From Myxococcales bacterium (GTDB lineage: Bacteria; Myxococcota; Myxococcia; Myxococcales; Myxococcaceae), in assembly GCA_030681895.1 (NCBI GenBank), contig JAUXRI010000312.1, positions 1 to 64,000 on the forward strand: a stretch of DNA of 64,000 nucleotides. Direction: 5' to 3'. Shown here in pieces: positions 37,649 through 47,342 of the stretch. A model generated the notes under the pieces. It had not been told where the DNA came from. It ran no database searches and saw nothing but the letters and a program-made list of their open reading frames with translations. Position numbers and translations under genes: made by a program. Every line of letters starts with the position of its first letter. The stretch's first letter is position 1.

Positions 37649-37721
37649 TGGAGGCGAACGGGATCGAACCGATGACATTCGCATTGCGAACGCGACGCTC
37701 TCCCAACTGAGCTACGCCCCC
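37649..37721 (-). tRNA. tRNA-Ala (anticodon CGC)
   Basis: The minus strand folds into a 73-nt cloverleaf. The 7-bp acceptor stem has the G3:U70 pair that identifies alanine tRNA. The D arm is GCUC/GAGC, the anticodon stem UCGCG/UGCGA closes the loop UUCGCAA (anticodon CGC, reading GCG codons), and the T loop is UUCGAUC. The 3' CCA is not encoded (the template continues CAG). The bidirectional terminator lies 18 bases downstream. Confidence 0.95.
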
Positions 37722-37899
37722 AGACACAAACACCGACGGCGCCGCGGCGGTGGGCTGACTATGTGACGCATGCTGGGCTGTCAAGCATGCTTCACCGACG
37801 CTGTGACTCTCTCCAAACCCACCGTCGACACGACGTTTCCCGCCCGTGTTTGACATTTGACTCACTGCATTGCGGGTGCCAGAAACTCACGCTCTCCAG

Positions 37900-40314
37900 A
37901 TGCCTCCTACGACGAAAACGTTGAGCCCGGCCGAGCTCGCGAAGCTGGAAGCAGCGTTCGCTACAGATCCCGCATCACAGGCGTACAAGCCCCTCGCCGA
38001 GGCCTATCTCGCGATGGGCCGGTACATGGAGGCGATGGTCGTCTGTAAGAAGGGCGTCAAGGCGCACCCGACGCTCGCCGACCCGCGTGTGTTGCTCGCG
38101 CGCGTCTACGCGGATCAGGGCAAAGACAAGAAGGCCCTTGAAGAGCTCCAGGGCGCGCTGGGCGTCATCGCCACCGACAAGAGCGCGTTGCGAATGACGG
38201 CGCAGCTGCAGTGGAAGGGCGGCGAGCGCGAGTCCGCGAAGGCCACCATCCTCAAGGCGTTCGAGGCCGACCCGAGCGACGCCGACACGCTCGCGTCGAT
38301 GAAGGACCTGGGCGTCGATGCGCCGAAGCCCGTCGCCCCGCCGCCTCCCGCCGCGCCACCACCGGTGATTCACCAGGCCGCGGTTCCGATGACGCCGGCC
38401 AATGGCGTGTCGTCGCCGAACATCGTCGTCGAGCAGAACGTCACCCAGCCCAACCCGATTCCAGCGTCGGCTCATTCGCCTGCGACGCAGCGGCGCACCT
38501 CGCCGTCGTCGGGCCGCACGTCGGGCGCCAGACCGGCAGTTCGTCGCCCGGCCTTCGAGCCCGAAGAGTCGATCTCCGAGCAGAGCGAAGTCTCCGAGCT
38601 CTCCGAGGTGCCTCAGCGCCGAAAGAAGAAGAAGGAGTCGGGCGGCGGTCTCGCGAAAGCGCTCTTCTTCATGCTGATCTTCGCGGTGCCCGTCGGCGCC
38701 GGCGCCTACTACGGCGTGGGCCAGTACATCGCCAAGCGCAACCGCGAGGTGAAGGCCCGCATCATTCAGGCACAGGACCTTTTGAAGACCGACACATACC
38801 AAGCGTACAAGGAGGCGTGCACGGTCGCGGAGGCAGCCCTCAATCTCGACCCCAACTCGGGCCTCGCGCATCGCATTCTCGGGTACGCGTACACGGTGCG
38901 ATGGGGAGAGCACGAGCACGACGACGACATCAAGCGCCGCGCCGAGGAGAACCTCGCCGACGGCAAAGCTTCGAGTGAGAAGGAAGGTCTCTCGTACCAG
39001 TATGCCGCCGAGTCCCTGCTCGCTTCCTACACGGGGAAGGGCAGTGAGGGGCTGCGGCTGCTCGAAGACCGTGTGAAGACCGCTGAAGCCGAGAACAAGA
39101 AGTCTGCTCTGCTCTACTTGACGCTGGGCCTTCTGCAGATGAGCCAGGGAGACCTCGAGCGCGCGCGAGAGACGATCGAGAAGGCGCAAAGCGCCGCGCC
39201 CGACGACCCTCGCGTGTACGTCGCGTTGGGCAATCTGCAGCGGCGCCGCGGCAATGACAGCTCTGCTCTGGGTCACTTCAACAGCGCGCTCCGCTACACC
39301 CGAAACGCGCACCCTGAGGCGCTCCTGGGGACCGCCCTGCTCGTGCTCGACCAGCTCGAACCAGCCAAGGGCTACATCACCGCAGCAAAGCACCTGAAGA
39401 CGCTGGAGGAGATGACTCCGCCCCCATCGCCGCGTCAGATCGCTCAGACTCATCTGGTGAAGGCACTCCTCATCTCGCGCGTCGCGCACGACATTCCGCT
39501 CTACACCGACGAGAAGTTCCGCAAGGAGCTCGAAGACGGCACGGGCGTGTCTCCCGACGCGGCCAAGGCCTCGAAGGACATCACGGCTCAGGAGCGCGAG
39601 GGCCTCGACAAGGACAAGAACAACGCCGACCTGCTGATCATTCGCGCAAAACGATTGTTCTGGGACGGTAAGTTCGACGAGGCCGCGGCCGAGGTACGCA
39701 AGGCCATCGACATGAACAACACCGTCGCGAACTACCACGTCGAGCTCGCGAAGATCCTCCTGAAGAAGGAAGGCGGCGAACCGCAGGCGGAAGACGCGCT
39801 CAAGAAGGCGCTGAACCTGGTGCCCGGCAGCCCGAAGCTCCTCAGCATGTTGGGGCAGGCCCAGTACCGGCAGCGGAAGATCGAAGATGCGCGGCTGACT
39901 TTCGAGAAAGCGGTCGAGGATCAGAAGCAGAAGAACGGTGACGCCCGCTACCTGCTCGCGCGCATCTATCGCGACGACAAGAAGGACCCGAAGCGTGCGG
40001 TCGAGCTGTTCGAGCGTGCCGCCGCTGATCACTACGCGGACCCGTCGCTGGCGGCGATTGCCTACGACGACCTCGCGTACACGTACGAGCAGATGGGCAA
40101 CAAGGACAAGGCGCGCATCTCGTATGAGAAGGCCTTGAACGCCGACAAAGAGCTCACGATCGCCTACTGCCACTACGCGCGCTTCCTCTCGAAAGACAAT
40201 CAGGCGGCCGACAAGGACAAGATCAAGGCCGTGGCTGGCGAGTACCTGAAGCTCGAACCGCGCGGTGACTGCGCCCCTGACATGCAGCGCCTCACCTCGC
40301 CCCAGCCGAACTGA
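37900..40314 (+). CDS. TPR-repeat protein with one membrane helix
   Basis: An 804-aa protein. Three N-terminal TPR-like repeats (about residues 10-130) are followed by a Pro/Ser/Arg-rich linker (about 145-245). A Lys-rich patch (RRKKKKE) precedes a single transmembrane helix (about 254-273). A large periplasmic TPR array then runs to the C-terminus (for example DPNSGLAHRILGYAY, KKSALLYLTLGLLQM, PVYVALGN-like units). TPR arrays bind partner proteins. In myxobacteria such proteins take part in motility or secretion assembly, but nothing here fixes the partner. ATG 37900 is preferred to TTG 37870. Confidence 0.85.
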   Translation: MPPTTKTLSPAELAKLEAAFATDPASQAYKPLAEAYLAMGRYMEAMVVCKKGVKAHPTLADPRVLLARVYADQGKDKKALEELQGALGVIATDKSALRMTAQLQWKGGERESAKATILKAFEADPSDADTLASMKDLGVDAPKPVAPPPPAAPPPVIHQAAVPMTPANGVSSPNIVVEQNVTQPNPIPASAHSPATQRRTSPSSGRTSGARPAVRRPAFEPEESISEQSEVSELSEVPQRRKKKKESGGGLAKALFFMLIFAVPVGAGAYYGVGQYIAKRNREVKARIIQAQDLLKTDTYQAYKEACTVAEAALNLDPNSGLAHRILGYAYTVRWGEHEHDDDIKRRAEENLADGKASSEKEGLSYQYAAESLLASYTGKGSEGLRLLEDRVKTAEAENKKSALLYLTLGLLQMSQGDLERARETIEKAQSAAPDDPRVYVALGNLQRRRGNDSSALGHFNSALRYTRNAHPEALLGTALLVLDQLEPAKGYITAAKHLKTLEEMTPPPSPRQIAQTHLVKALLISRVAHDIPLYTDEKFRKELEDGTGVSPDAAKASKDITAQEREGLDKDKNNADLLIIRAKRLFWDGKFDEAAAEVRKAIDMNNTVANYHVELAKILLKKEGGEPQAEDALKKALNLVPGSPKLLSMLGQAQYRQRKIEDARLTFEKAVEDQKQKNGDARYLLARIYRDDKKDPKRAVELFERAAADHYADPSLAAIAYDDLAYTYEQMGNKDKARISYEKALNADKELTIAYCHYARFLSKDNQAADKDKIKAVAGEYLKLEPRGDCAPDMQRLTSPQPN

Positions 40315-40432
40315 CGGCGCCAGCGCTCGCCTCACGCATCAGCGCGCCTCATCGCACCAGCCCGGCTGGCTTGTGTCGGCGGCGGCCCGTCGGTAAGAGC
40401 CGCTCGTCTTCACGCTGGGAGCTCCCTTCACG

Positions 40433-41341
40433 ATGTCTGCATCGACGCACGAGCTGATCGCCCCTGAGGGAAAAGCCGAGCGCTCGGTCGTCTCGTTCGC
40501 ACGCGATCTGATCTCGCTGACGAAGCCGCGGCTCTCGGGGCTCGTGCTCTTCACGACGGCGGGCGGCATGTGGCTGTCGCGGGCGTCGCTGCCCTGGTGG
40601 CAGTGGGTCGTCGCGATGCTCGGCACCGCAGGCACCGTCGGCGCGGCGAACGCCTTCAACTGCTACATCGAGCGCGACTCCGATCGGTTCATGGCGCGAA
40701 CGGCCGTTCGTCCACTGCCGCAGGGCCGCATGGAGCCCGTGGTGGCGTTGGTGTTCGCGGGCGTGCTCGCGCTCGTGTCTCTACCAGTGTTGTTCGTGGG
40801 CGTGAACGTGCTGACCGGCACGCTCGGGCTGCTGGCGCTGTTGAGCTACGTGCTCGTGTACACGCCGATGAAGTCGCGCACGCACTGGGCGATGGTGGTG
40901 GGCGCGGTGCCTGGAGCGCTCCCGCCGCTGATGGGCTGGACCGCCGCCACGGGCCGCGTCGAGGTGCCGGGGCTCGTGCTGTTCGCGATTCTGTTCTTCT
41001 GGCAGCTGCCGCACTTCATCGCGATCGCCCTCTTCCGGAAGGCCGAGTACCGGGCCGCGGGGCTGACCTCGCTGCCGCTCGAGAAGGGCGACGACGTCGC
41101 GAGGCTTCACGCGGTGCTCTACCTGGTCGCGCTCCTGCCGGTGTCGGTGCTCCCGTATGTCGTCGGCGTGGCGGGGTGGCTGTACCTTGGTGCAGCCCTG
41201 GCGCTCGGCGGCGTGTTCGCCTGGGTGGCCGTCGATGGCTGGCTGCGGAAGAAGGACGCGGTGTGGGCCCGCAAGCTGTTCGGCGTGTCGCTGCTGTACC
41301 TGACGGGCTTGTTCGCGGCGCTCGCCATCAGTCCTGGGTGA
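40433..41341 (+). CDS. ctaB: Protoheme IX farnesyltransferase
   Basis: CtaB converts heme B to heme O by adding a farnesyl group, for assembly of heme-copper oxidases. The 302-aa protein has about nine transmembrane helices and the two UbiA-type Asp/Arg motifs: NCYIERDSDRFMARTAVRPLP near residues 76-96 and the second loop with YTPMKSRTHWA. The LPHFIAIALFRKAEYRAAG segment is also characteristic. Start ATG 40433. No cytochrome oxidase structural genes lie in the window, so it acts with oxidase genes elsewhere. Confidence 0.95.
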   Translation: MSASTHELIAPEGKAERSVVSFARDLISLTKPRLSGLVLFTTAGGMWLSRASLPWWQWVVAMLGTAGTVGAANAFNCYIERDSDRFMARTAVRPLPQGRMEPVVALVFAGVLALVSLPVLFVGVNVLTGTLGLLALLSYVLVYTPMKSRTHWAMVVGAVPGALPPLMGWTAATGRVEVPGLVLFAILFFWQLPHFIAIALFRKAEYRAAGLTSLPLEKGDDVARLHAVLYLVALLPVSVLPYVVGVAGWLYLGAALALGGVFAWVAVDGWLRKKDAVWARKLFGVSLLYLTGLFAALAISPG

Positions 41342-41532
41342 GTCGACGGTCGGAATGACGGGCTTGGCGGGGTTTCAGTGACCCTGTTTGTCGCCAACGA
41401 CCCGGGGCTTGCCCGCCTCACCCGCTCGGACTACACGCGATCTGGTCTCGAGGTGCTCGGTGGGGAGCTTCGGACGCGGCCGGCAACGCAGATTCAACCC
41501 ACCGATTTTTCGATACAATGGGAGCTTCGCGC

Positions 41533-41835
41533 GTGACGGACGGATTGAGCCTGAGCACCGTGGTCCGCGTGAACTCCGATACGGCGGTTCAGCGGGTCGG
41601 TGGCCGCTACATGGCGGCGACTCCGGACGACCGCTTGCATACGTTCGAGGCGCCTGACGGGTCGGTGTCGGAGGTCGGGGAGCGGATCATCGAATTAGTC
41701 GACGGAGAACGCACGGTGGGTGCCATCGTCGACGTGTTGATCGAAGAGTTTGAGGTGTCGCGTGAGGTGGCCGAAAGCGACACCAGGCAGTTCATCGAGT
41801 TGCTGCTGGGCAAGCAGGTCCTGACGGTGGGCTGA
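41533..41835 (+). CDS. PqqD-like protein (RiPP recognition element fold)
   Basis: PqqD folds bind leader peptides and present them to modifying enzymes; in PQQ synthesis PqqD binds PqqA. This 100-aa protein has the usual pattern: N-terminal strands (RVNSDTAVQRVGGRYMAAT), then helices with LHTFE, ERIIELVDGERTVGAIVDVL and a helix ending LLGKQVLTVG. GTG 41533 has GGGAG eight bases upstream; ATG 41518 has no such site. A TACAAT at 41514-41519 could be a -10 element. No pqqA/B/C/E genes are near, and a PQQ role is unlikely. The giant lipoprotein starts 39 bases later and the Cys-rich peptide is further on in the same direction. Confidence 0.85.
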   Translation: MTDGLSLSTVVRVNSDTAVQRVGGRYMAATPDDRLHTFEAPDGSVSEVGERIIELVDGERTVGAIVDVLIEEFEVSREVAESDTRQFIELLLGKQVLTVG

Positions 41836-41874
41836 ATCCCACCCTGGGCCTGGGGCACCAAGGGAGACGTGCGC

Positions 41875-44800
41875 ATGAATCGGATGGCTTCGATGCGGGT
41901 GGGGGCAGTGTTGGCATCGCTGACGATGGCGATGGCGGGGTGCACCTGCGGTCCGGTGGATTGCGCCAAGACCCCGAGTGATCCGAGTTGCGTCTGTGAC
42001 AACACCGACCTGACCGTGGCGTTCGTGGCGCCGATGGAAGGCGCGATGGTCGACCAGACCAGCAACGTGCAGGTCTCGCTCTCGCGCAAGGGCTCGCCGG
42101 TGAACATCGGCACGGCCAAGCTCGAGGTGCGTGGGCCCGGCGCGACGGACTTCAGCGACAAGGGCAACGGGACGGCTGACGGAGCGACCGCGACGTTCAC
42201 GGGCGTGATGCTGACGGCCGGAGAGAACGCGCTGCGGGCGACCGTGGCCGAGGCGAACTGCAACGGGAGCGCGAACCCGAAGACGATCGTCGTGACGGCG
42301 AAGTCGAATGTGACGCCGCCGCCGGTGATTGTGAGCTGCACGTTCCCGCAGGACGCGAATGGTGATGGGACGCTGAACGCGGCGGAGCTGCCGACGGGGA
42401 CCGCGGTGTCGGTGCGGGTGCTGACGACGAACGGCGCGGGAGCGACGTTCTCGGCTCCGGGTTCGAACCCGGCGATGGCGCCGATCATGAATGACACGGC
42501 GACGATTGGGGTGCCGGGCCCGGCGGCCGATGGGACGTTCAGCGTGACGGGGACGGTGACGCGTGGAACGGGCGCGCCGACGTGCAGCCCGATGATTCGG
42601 GTCGCGCGGGCGAGGCCGTCGTGCATGAACAGCACGAAACGACTCAACGGCCCCTCGGACGACGCTTCGATGATGGCTGGCTTCCAGCTCTCGACGTCGG
42701 GCGTGGTCGCCGCGTCGGTCCGCAACGTCACGTTCAGCACGACGGGCGTTCAGCCTGTCGCCGCGACGCCGGTGAACGGCGATGTGTCTGCGGTGCTCGC
42801 GTTGCCGGCGATGGGAGACGTCACCTACCCCATCCGGCTCGAGGGAACTGACGCTGACGGCAACACATGTGAGGATATCGCGATGGTGCGGGTCGACCTG
42901 GTCGGCCCCTCCCTGACCATCACGTCTCCCGTCGCTGCAGCCGATGGTGGCCCGGCCGTCGTGACGATGACGCCTGCGAACCTCGTGGTCGCGACTGATT
43001 CCGACCCCGGATCGATGGTCTGCGTCCAGCGCAGGCAGGGCACTGCGACGCCTGTCGCGGTTGGTTGTTCTGTGGTCGCAAACGGCGCCGCAATAGTGGC
43101 GGTCACCTTCGCGTCTTCGGGAGCCTACGATCTCATCGCGACCGTGACAGACACCGCAGGCAACACCACCACCAGAACGGTCTCGGTCGTCGCGAACCTC
43201 ACCAACTGCGGAGTCGCGTTCACTCGCCCCGGCATGTGCCCGGGCTTCATCACGAGCTCACAGTTGATGAGTGGCAACTACTCATTCGAGATCTCGAGCC
43301 CGACGTGCGCAGGCCAGACAGCCCGTCTCCTCATCAACGGAACCCGCGTAGGCGCTGATCGGGTGATCGGTTCGAACGGAATCCTTCGCGTCGACGCGCC
43401 TCTGATGAACGGCATGTTCACGGCTCGCGCGGAGGTTGCGAACCTCGTCGGCGCCGACAGCGCCACGGAGTGCGCCATCACCGTCGATACGAACGCTCCG
43501 GCCTGGGTGAATCCTCAGCCGCAAGCGAACATGCAGCCGACGTTGATCGGAGCGAACCAGGATCAGCAGCCTGCGACCCCAGGAGTCCAGCGAGTGCTGA
43601 GCTTCAACGCGGTCGTTCCGACTGGTGGCCGCGCGACCATCTGCACGACTCAGCAGAATGACCCGGTCACCACGCAGGCCCGGATGGCGTGCCCTGATGG
43701 CGATATGGGCTGGTACCTGCTCACCGACAACGTGACCTCTCCGGCGAGCGCGTTCACCTTCCCGAACGGCACGTACTCGCTGCGGGTCGTCGTCACGACG
43801 AACTCGGTCTCCAACGTCTCCGCCGACCTCCCGGTCATCGTCGACGCGGTTCGCCCATGTGTTCTCGCCAATTCGGTTGCGTTCCCACAGGACGCGAACA
43901 GCGATGGCATTCTGAACATCGCCGAGCTCGGCACCAATGCGCCGCGACTCTCGTTCCGGCTCGACCCAGCGTGCGGCGTTTCCGACCTCTCGGGGCTTCA
44001 GTCGACCGTCGTTCGCCGAATCGTCGGCGGCGCGGTGGACAACGCCGTCGCCTTCAACCTTCCGGCAGATGTCGGAGTCAACGCAGGCGTCGTGACGGTC
44101 AGCCTCAGCCAGAACATCACAGACTCGAGCACGCAATTCTTCGTACAGCTGACCAGGACGGTCTCGCTCAACCAGAATCTCTACGGAGGGATGGCCGACC
44201 CGGCGACACGGTCGGTCCGAATCGACAGAGGTGCTCCGACCTGCACGATCTCTTCGCCGTCGGGAGCCGGCCCTTTCGGGAGCGGGGCAGTTCCGGGCGG
44301 AATGCTCGCCGCGACCGTCCAGACATCGAACGATGTGCCGAGCGTTAGGATCGACCTCGGAGGCCCCACGGCGGCAACAGCCAACGCGATGGTCCAGATG
44401 GCAACTAACTCGGCCACCGCGAGCTTCCCCGTCACTGGCGACAACCAGTGGACGCTGGACGCAACGTGTATCGACACTGCTGGAAACACGACTCCTGCAA
44501 CCCGGGTCACCTTCCGAGTCGACCTGGTGGCACCGACGTGCACGATCACCTCGCCCGCGGCTGGGAGCAGCTTCACGATGAGCCCGCCCAACACGTCAGT
44601 CAGCGTCACCGGAGCCGACGGCCAGTCGGTCGTGTTGACCTCGAGCCTGACCGGAGCGGCGCCTCTTGGCTCGCCCCTCGCGGTCGTCGGTGGCGTCGCA
44701 CAGAGCGCTGCGGTCCCGTACGAGAACAGCCCAACGGCGCAGACCATCACCGCGGCGGTCGCCGACACAGCCGGGAACGGGACGACCTGTTCATCGGCCA

Positions 44801-47340
44801 ACGTCACGATCAACACGACGAACTGCAACCTGGTCCTCACGAATGTCTATTCGGCGTCATCACCCGCCGCTCCGCCTCCGGGCAACTGGGTGAACCTGAG
44901 CAACTCGACGGTGTCAGGCCCCAACCGCACCTTTATTTTCGCAGGCGTCAGCACGAACTGCGTTGGGCGCGAGGCCAGGCTCAGCCGGACTGTGCCAGTG
45001 ACGATGCCTCACCTCCAGTCTGTGACGGTGCCCACGGGCGGCTCCTTCGCGTTCGCGGCCGCGAACGTGGTTGATGGCGAGCAGTACGCCATCGGCGTCG
45101 ACAATGGGAGTGGGGTCGTCACCGCGATCTCGGTGGCAGTTGACCTGTCTGCACCGAGCCTGACCGACGTCACGATGAACACGCGCAGTGTCACGACCGC
45201 GCCGAGCTTGTTCTTCGTCGCCAACAGCCTCAATCGGAACGTTGAGCGAGGAGTCGCGGGCTACGTGCCGGACTCGAACGCAGACACCACCGCGGCTGAC
45301 GTCGACTTCAGCCTCACTGCGGTGGGTTCCCAGAGCGCGATGTTCCCCGGGCGAGTCACGCTGGCATTCACTGGAGCCATGGACGTCACAACGCCCCTCA
45401 GCGGAACGACTGCGAGCTTCACAGGAAGACAGTTCACGCAGGGCACTCCTGGGACGCTGACGCTGACTGTGCTCGAGCCGACGGGGAACGCGACCGTGTA
45501 CTCGAAGGCAACCGTCGTCGACGTTCAGGGCCCCGGAGCACCTGGGAACGTGAGTGTCGCACTTGCTGCAGATCCGACCGACGGTGGCGCCCCTGCCAGG
45601 CGAACGGGCTCGGTCGCGGTCGGATGGGACCCGAGTGCCAATCTCGCTGGCGACCCGTCAGGGGGCTACGACCTACGGTGGACGACCAGCTCGGTCGCGG
45701 GCGCTTGCACGGTTCCCAGTCCGTGCGCTGCTATCACCGCCGTTGGAGAGTTCTTCGCCGACACCACCTTTCCGGCAACGGCCGACATCCAAAGTTCGCT
45801 CATTGGCTACGGAGCCGGCCGCACGGTGACGACGCTCACCCTTCCTCCCCTTAACACCTACTTTGTGAACGTGAGGGCGGTCGACGGAGTGGGCAACTAC
45901 TCCCCGTTCCAGCCGACGGTCTCATTGGACAACACGTGGGCTGCTGAAAGAAGGGTGCTGTCGCCTTCGACCGGAATCAACTTCGGCATCGCAATGGCAG
46001 TCGGGAACGTTCTTGGCGACTCTCGAACAGATCTCATCGTTGGTGCGTCAGCGAGAGCCACCAACGTTGGCTCAGTGTTCGTCTTCACTGGCGGATCCAT
46101 CGACGGTGGCGCCTGCGGAACTGGATGTCAGGAGTTGCAGCCCCCCACGCCTGAGCCGGGCCTATTCGGGACCGACGTTTCGGCGGGAGGCAATCTGGGC
46201 AACGTAGGCGCCGAAGTCCTCCCCGATCTGGTCGTCGCTCAACCCACCTGGCCGACGAACGTCACCTCAACCGCGCAGGGCCGCGTATTCGTCTACTTCG
46301 GAACGAGCGGAGCGACCCTTGACACAGTCAACTACATTGAGATTCGAGGGACCGTGGGCGAGGCGTTCGGCTCAACTGCGCAGATCATCAAGGATATCGA
46401 CGGCGATGGGCTCGATGAACTCGCTGTGTCGGCGCATTCGCAAGGCAGCGGCCAAGGCCGAGTCTACATTTTCAGGGGACGTGCAGCCAACCCCGCGGGG
46501 ATGCCGGCAAATGGAAACGACAACTGGTACACAACGCGCAGCAGTGGGTTCGTCAGCTCTGGTGCCGCGACCTGGATTCTCGCAGGTCCGACACCAGTTG
46601 CCCCTGGAGGCAATGAGTTCGGTCGACTCAGGTGGGGAGTTGCACAACTCGGAGATGTCGATGGGGATGGACGGCAAGATTTTGCCATTCCAATGTCCAA
46701 ATTGGCTGTGAACCGGCTGGTGGCTTTCTCAGGGGCCCGTGTCGCGGCGACAAATGCGGCGCTCCCGAATCCCGCCTCCAGCAGCTTGACCATCGATATC
46801 GTGATGCCGCGAACCATCGCGACTGACGGCTATCAAGTGCTGCTTGCGCCCACAGGGACCAGTACCGGAAACGCAGTTGACGGATTCGCACGACGGACCA
46901 TCGGAAATCTCACTATCGGTGGCGCGCGCTCTTTGGTTGTGACGAATCCCAACACAAACGCGCTTTACCTCTACACAGGAGTGAGTGGTTCAGTGCCCAG
47001 CATGCCGTCCACCACGATCACGGGCGCACCGACGTTCGGCTACAACAGTTCCGCTGGTGACCTGAACGGCGATGGACTTGCTGACCTTGTGGTGAGCGAG
47101 AACTCCGTCGCGAACGCCAACAACTGGTTGGTCTATCAACAGCAGAATGCCTCGCGATTCGATTCCGTAGCTCAGGTTGCCCCTGTTACAGGACCAGCAA
47201 AGTTTTGGATTTCGCGCGTGATCGGCCCCGCTTCAGGTCGGCTGGGCCGGGTGAACCTCGTGCAGGACTTTGATGGTGATGGTCAGCCGGAATTGGTACT
47301 GGCAGACGAGGGCAATAGCCAAGTCGTTCTTTGGAGATAA
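41875..47340 (+). CDS. Giant lipoprotein with Ig-like repeats, EF-hand-like loops and C-terminal FG-GAP repeats
   Basis: A 1,821-aa predicted lipoprotein, with a lipobox-like AMAGC near residue 24 and a Cys-rich patch (CTCGPVDC, CVCD). The body has many Ig-like beta-sandwich repeats. Two calcium-type loops are visible, DANGDGTLNAAE and DANSDGILNIAE, each in FPQDAN context. The last 480 residues carry FG-GAP-type loops (KDIDGDGLDELAVSA, GDVDGDGRQDFAIP, DLNGDGLADLVVS, DFDGDGQPELVLA) as in an integrin-type propeller. ATG 41875 has GGAG eight bases upstream; GTG 41869 is too close to it. The stop lies two bases before the Cys-rich peptide, whose ribosome site lies inside this gene's last codons. 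Confidence 0.85.
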   Translation: MNRMASMRVGAVLASLTMAMAGCTCGPVDCAKTPSDPSCVCDNTDLTVAFVAPMEGAMVDQTSNVQVSLSRKGSPVNIGTAKLEVRGPGATDFSDKGNGTADGATATFTGVMLTAGENALRATVAEANCNGSANPKTIVVTAKSNVTPPPVIVSCTFPQDANGDGTLNAAELPTGTAVSVRVLTTNGAGATFSAPGSNPAMAPIMNDTATIGVPGPAADGTFSVTGTVTRGTGAPTCSPMIRVARARPSCMNSTKRLNGPSDDASMMAGFQLSTSGVVAASVRNVTFSTTGVQPVAATPVNGDVSAVLALPAMGDVTYPIRLEGTDADGNTCEDIAMVRVDLVGPSLTITSPVAAADGGPAVVTMTPANLVVATDSDPGSMVCVQRRQGTATPVAVGCSVVANGAAIVAVTFASSGAYDLIATVTDTAGNTTTRTVSVVANLTNCGVAFTRPGMCPGFITSSQLMSGNYSFEISSPTCAGQTARLLINGTRVGADRVIGSNGILRVDAPLMNGMFTARAEVANLVGADSATECAITVDTNAPAWVNPQPQANMQPTLIGANQDQQPATPGVQRVLSFNAVVPTGGRATICTTQQNDPVTTQARMACPDGDMGWYLLTDNVTSPASAFTFPNGTYSLRVVVTTNSVSNVSADLPVIVDAVRPCVLANSVAFPQDANSDGILNIAELGTNAPRLSFRLDPACGVSDLSGLQSTVVRRIVGGAVDNAVAFNLPADVGVNAGVVTVSLSQNITDSSTQFFVQLTRTVSLNQNLYGGMADPATRSVRIDRGAPTCTISSPSGAGPFGSGAVPGGMLAATVQTSNDVPSVRIDLGGPTAATANAMVQMATNSATASFPVTGDNQWTLDATCIDTAGNTTPATRVTFRVDLVAPTCTITSPAAGSSFTMSPPNTSVSVTGADGQSVVLTSSLTGAAPLGSPLAVVGGVAQSAAVPYENSPTAQTITAAVADTAGNGTTCSSANVTINTTNCNLVLTNVYSASSPAAPPPGNWVNLSNSTVSGPNRTFIFAGVSTNCVGREARLSRTVPVTMPHLQSVTVPTGGSFAFAAANVVDGEQYAIGVDNGSGVVTAISVAVDLSAPSLTDVTMNTRSVTTAPSLFFVANSLNRNVERGVAGYVPDSNADTTAADVDFSLTAVGSQSAMFPGRVTLAFTGAMDVTTPLSGTTASFTGRQFTQGTPGTLTLTVLEPTGNATVYSKATVVDVQGPGAPGNVSVALAADPTDGGAPARRTGSVAVGWDPSANLAGDPSGGYDLRWTTSSVAGACTVPSPCAAITAVGEFFADTTFPATADIQSSLIGYGAGRTVTTLTLPPLNTYFVNVRAVDGVGNYSPFQPTVSLDNTWAAERRVLSPSTGINFGIAMAVGNVLGDSRTDLIVGASARATNVGSVFVFTGGSIDGGACGTGCQELQPPTPEPGLFGTDVSAGGNLGNVGAEVLPDLVVAQPTWPTNVTSTAQGRVFVYFGTSGATLDTVNYIEIRGTVGEAFGSTAQIIKDIDGDGLDELAVSAHSQGSGQGRVYIFRGRAANPAGMPANGNDNWYTTRSSGFVSSGAATWILAGPTPVAPGGNEFGRLRWGVAQLGDVDGDGRQDFAIPMSKLAVNRLVAFSGARVAATNAALPNPASSSLTIDIVMPRTIATDGYQVLLAPTGTSTGNAVDGFARRTIGNLTIGGARSLVVTNPNTNALYLYTGVSGSVPSMPSTTITGAPTFGYNSSAGDLNGDGLADLVVSENSVANANNWLVYQQQNASRFDSVAQVAPVTGPAKFWISRVIGPASGRLGRVNLVQDFDGDGQPELVLADEGNSQVVLWR

Positions 47341-47342
47341 CC

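Noticed and set aside
37975-40335. Minus-strand open frame of 786 codons opposite the TPR gene
   Set aside because: Arg/Leu/Val-rich with no motifs, and the TPR frame on the plus strand has clear repeats and a membrane helix.
41533-41835. Membership in a PQQ synthesis cluster
   Set aside because: No pqqA, pqqB, pqqC or pqqE nearby; the PqqD fold is also used in RiPP recognition.
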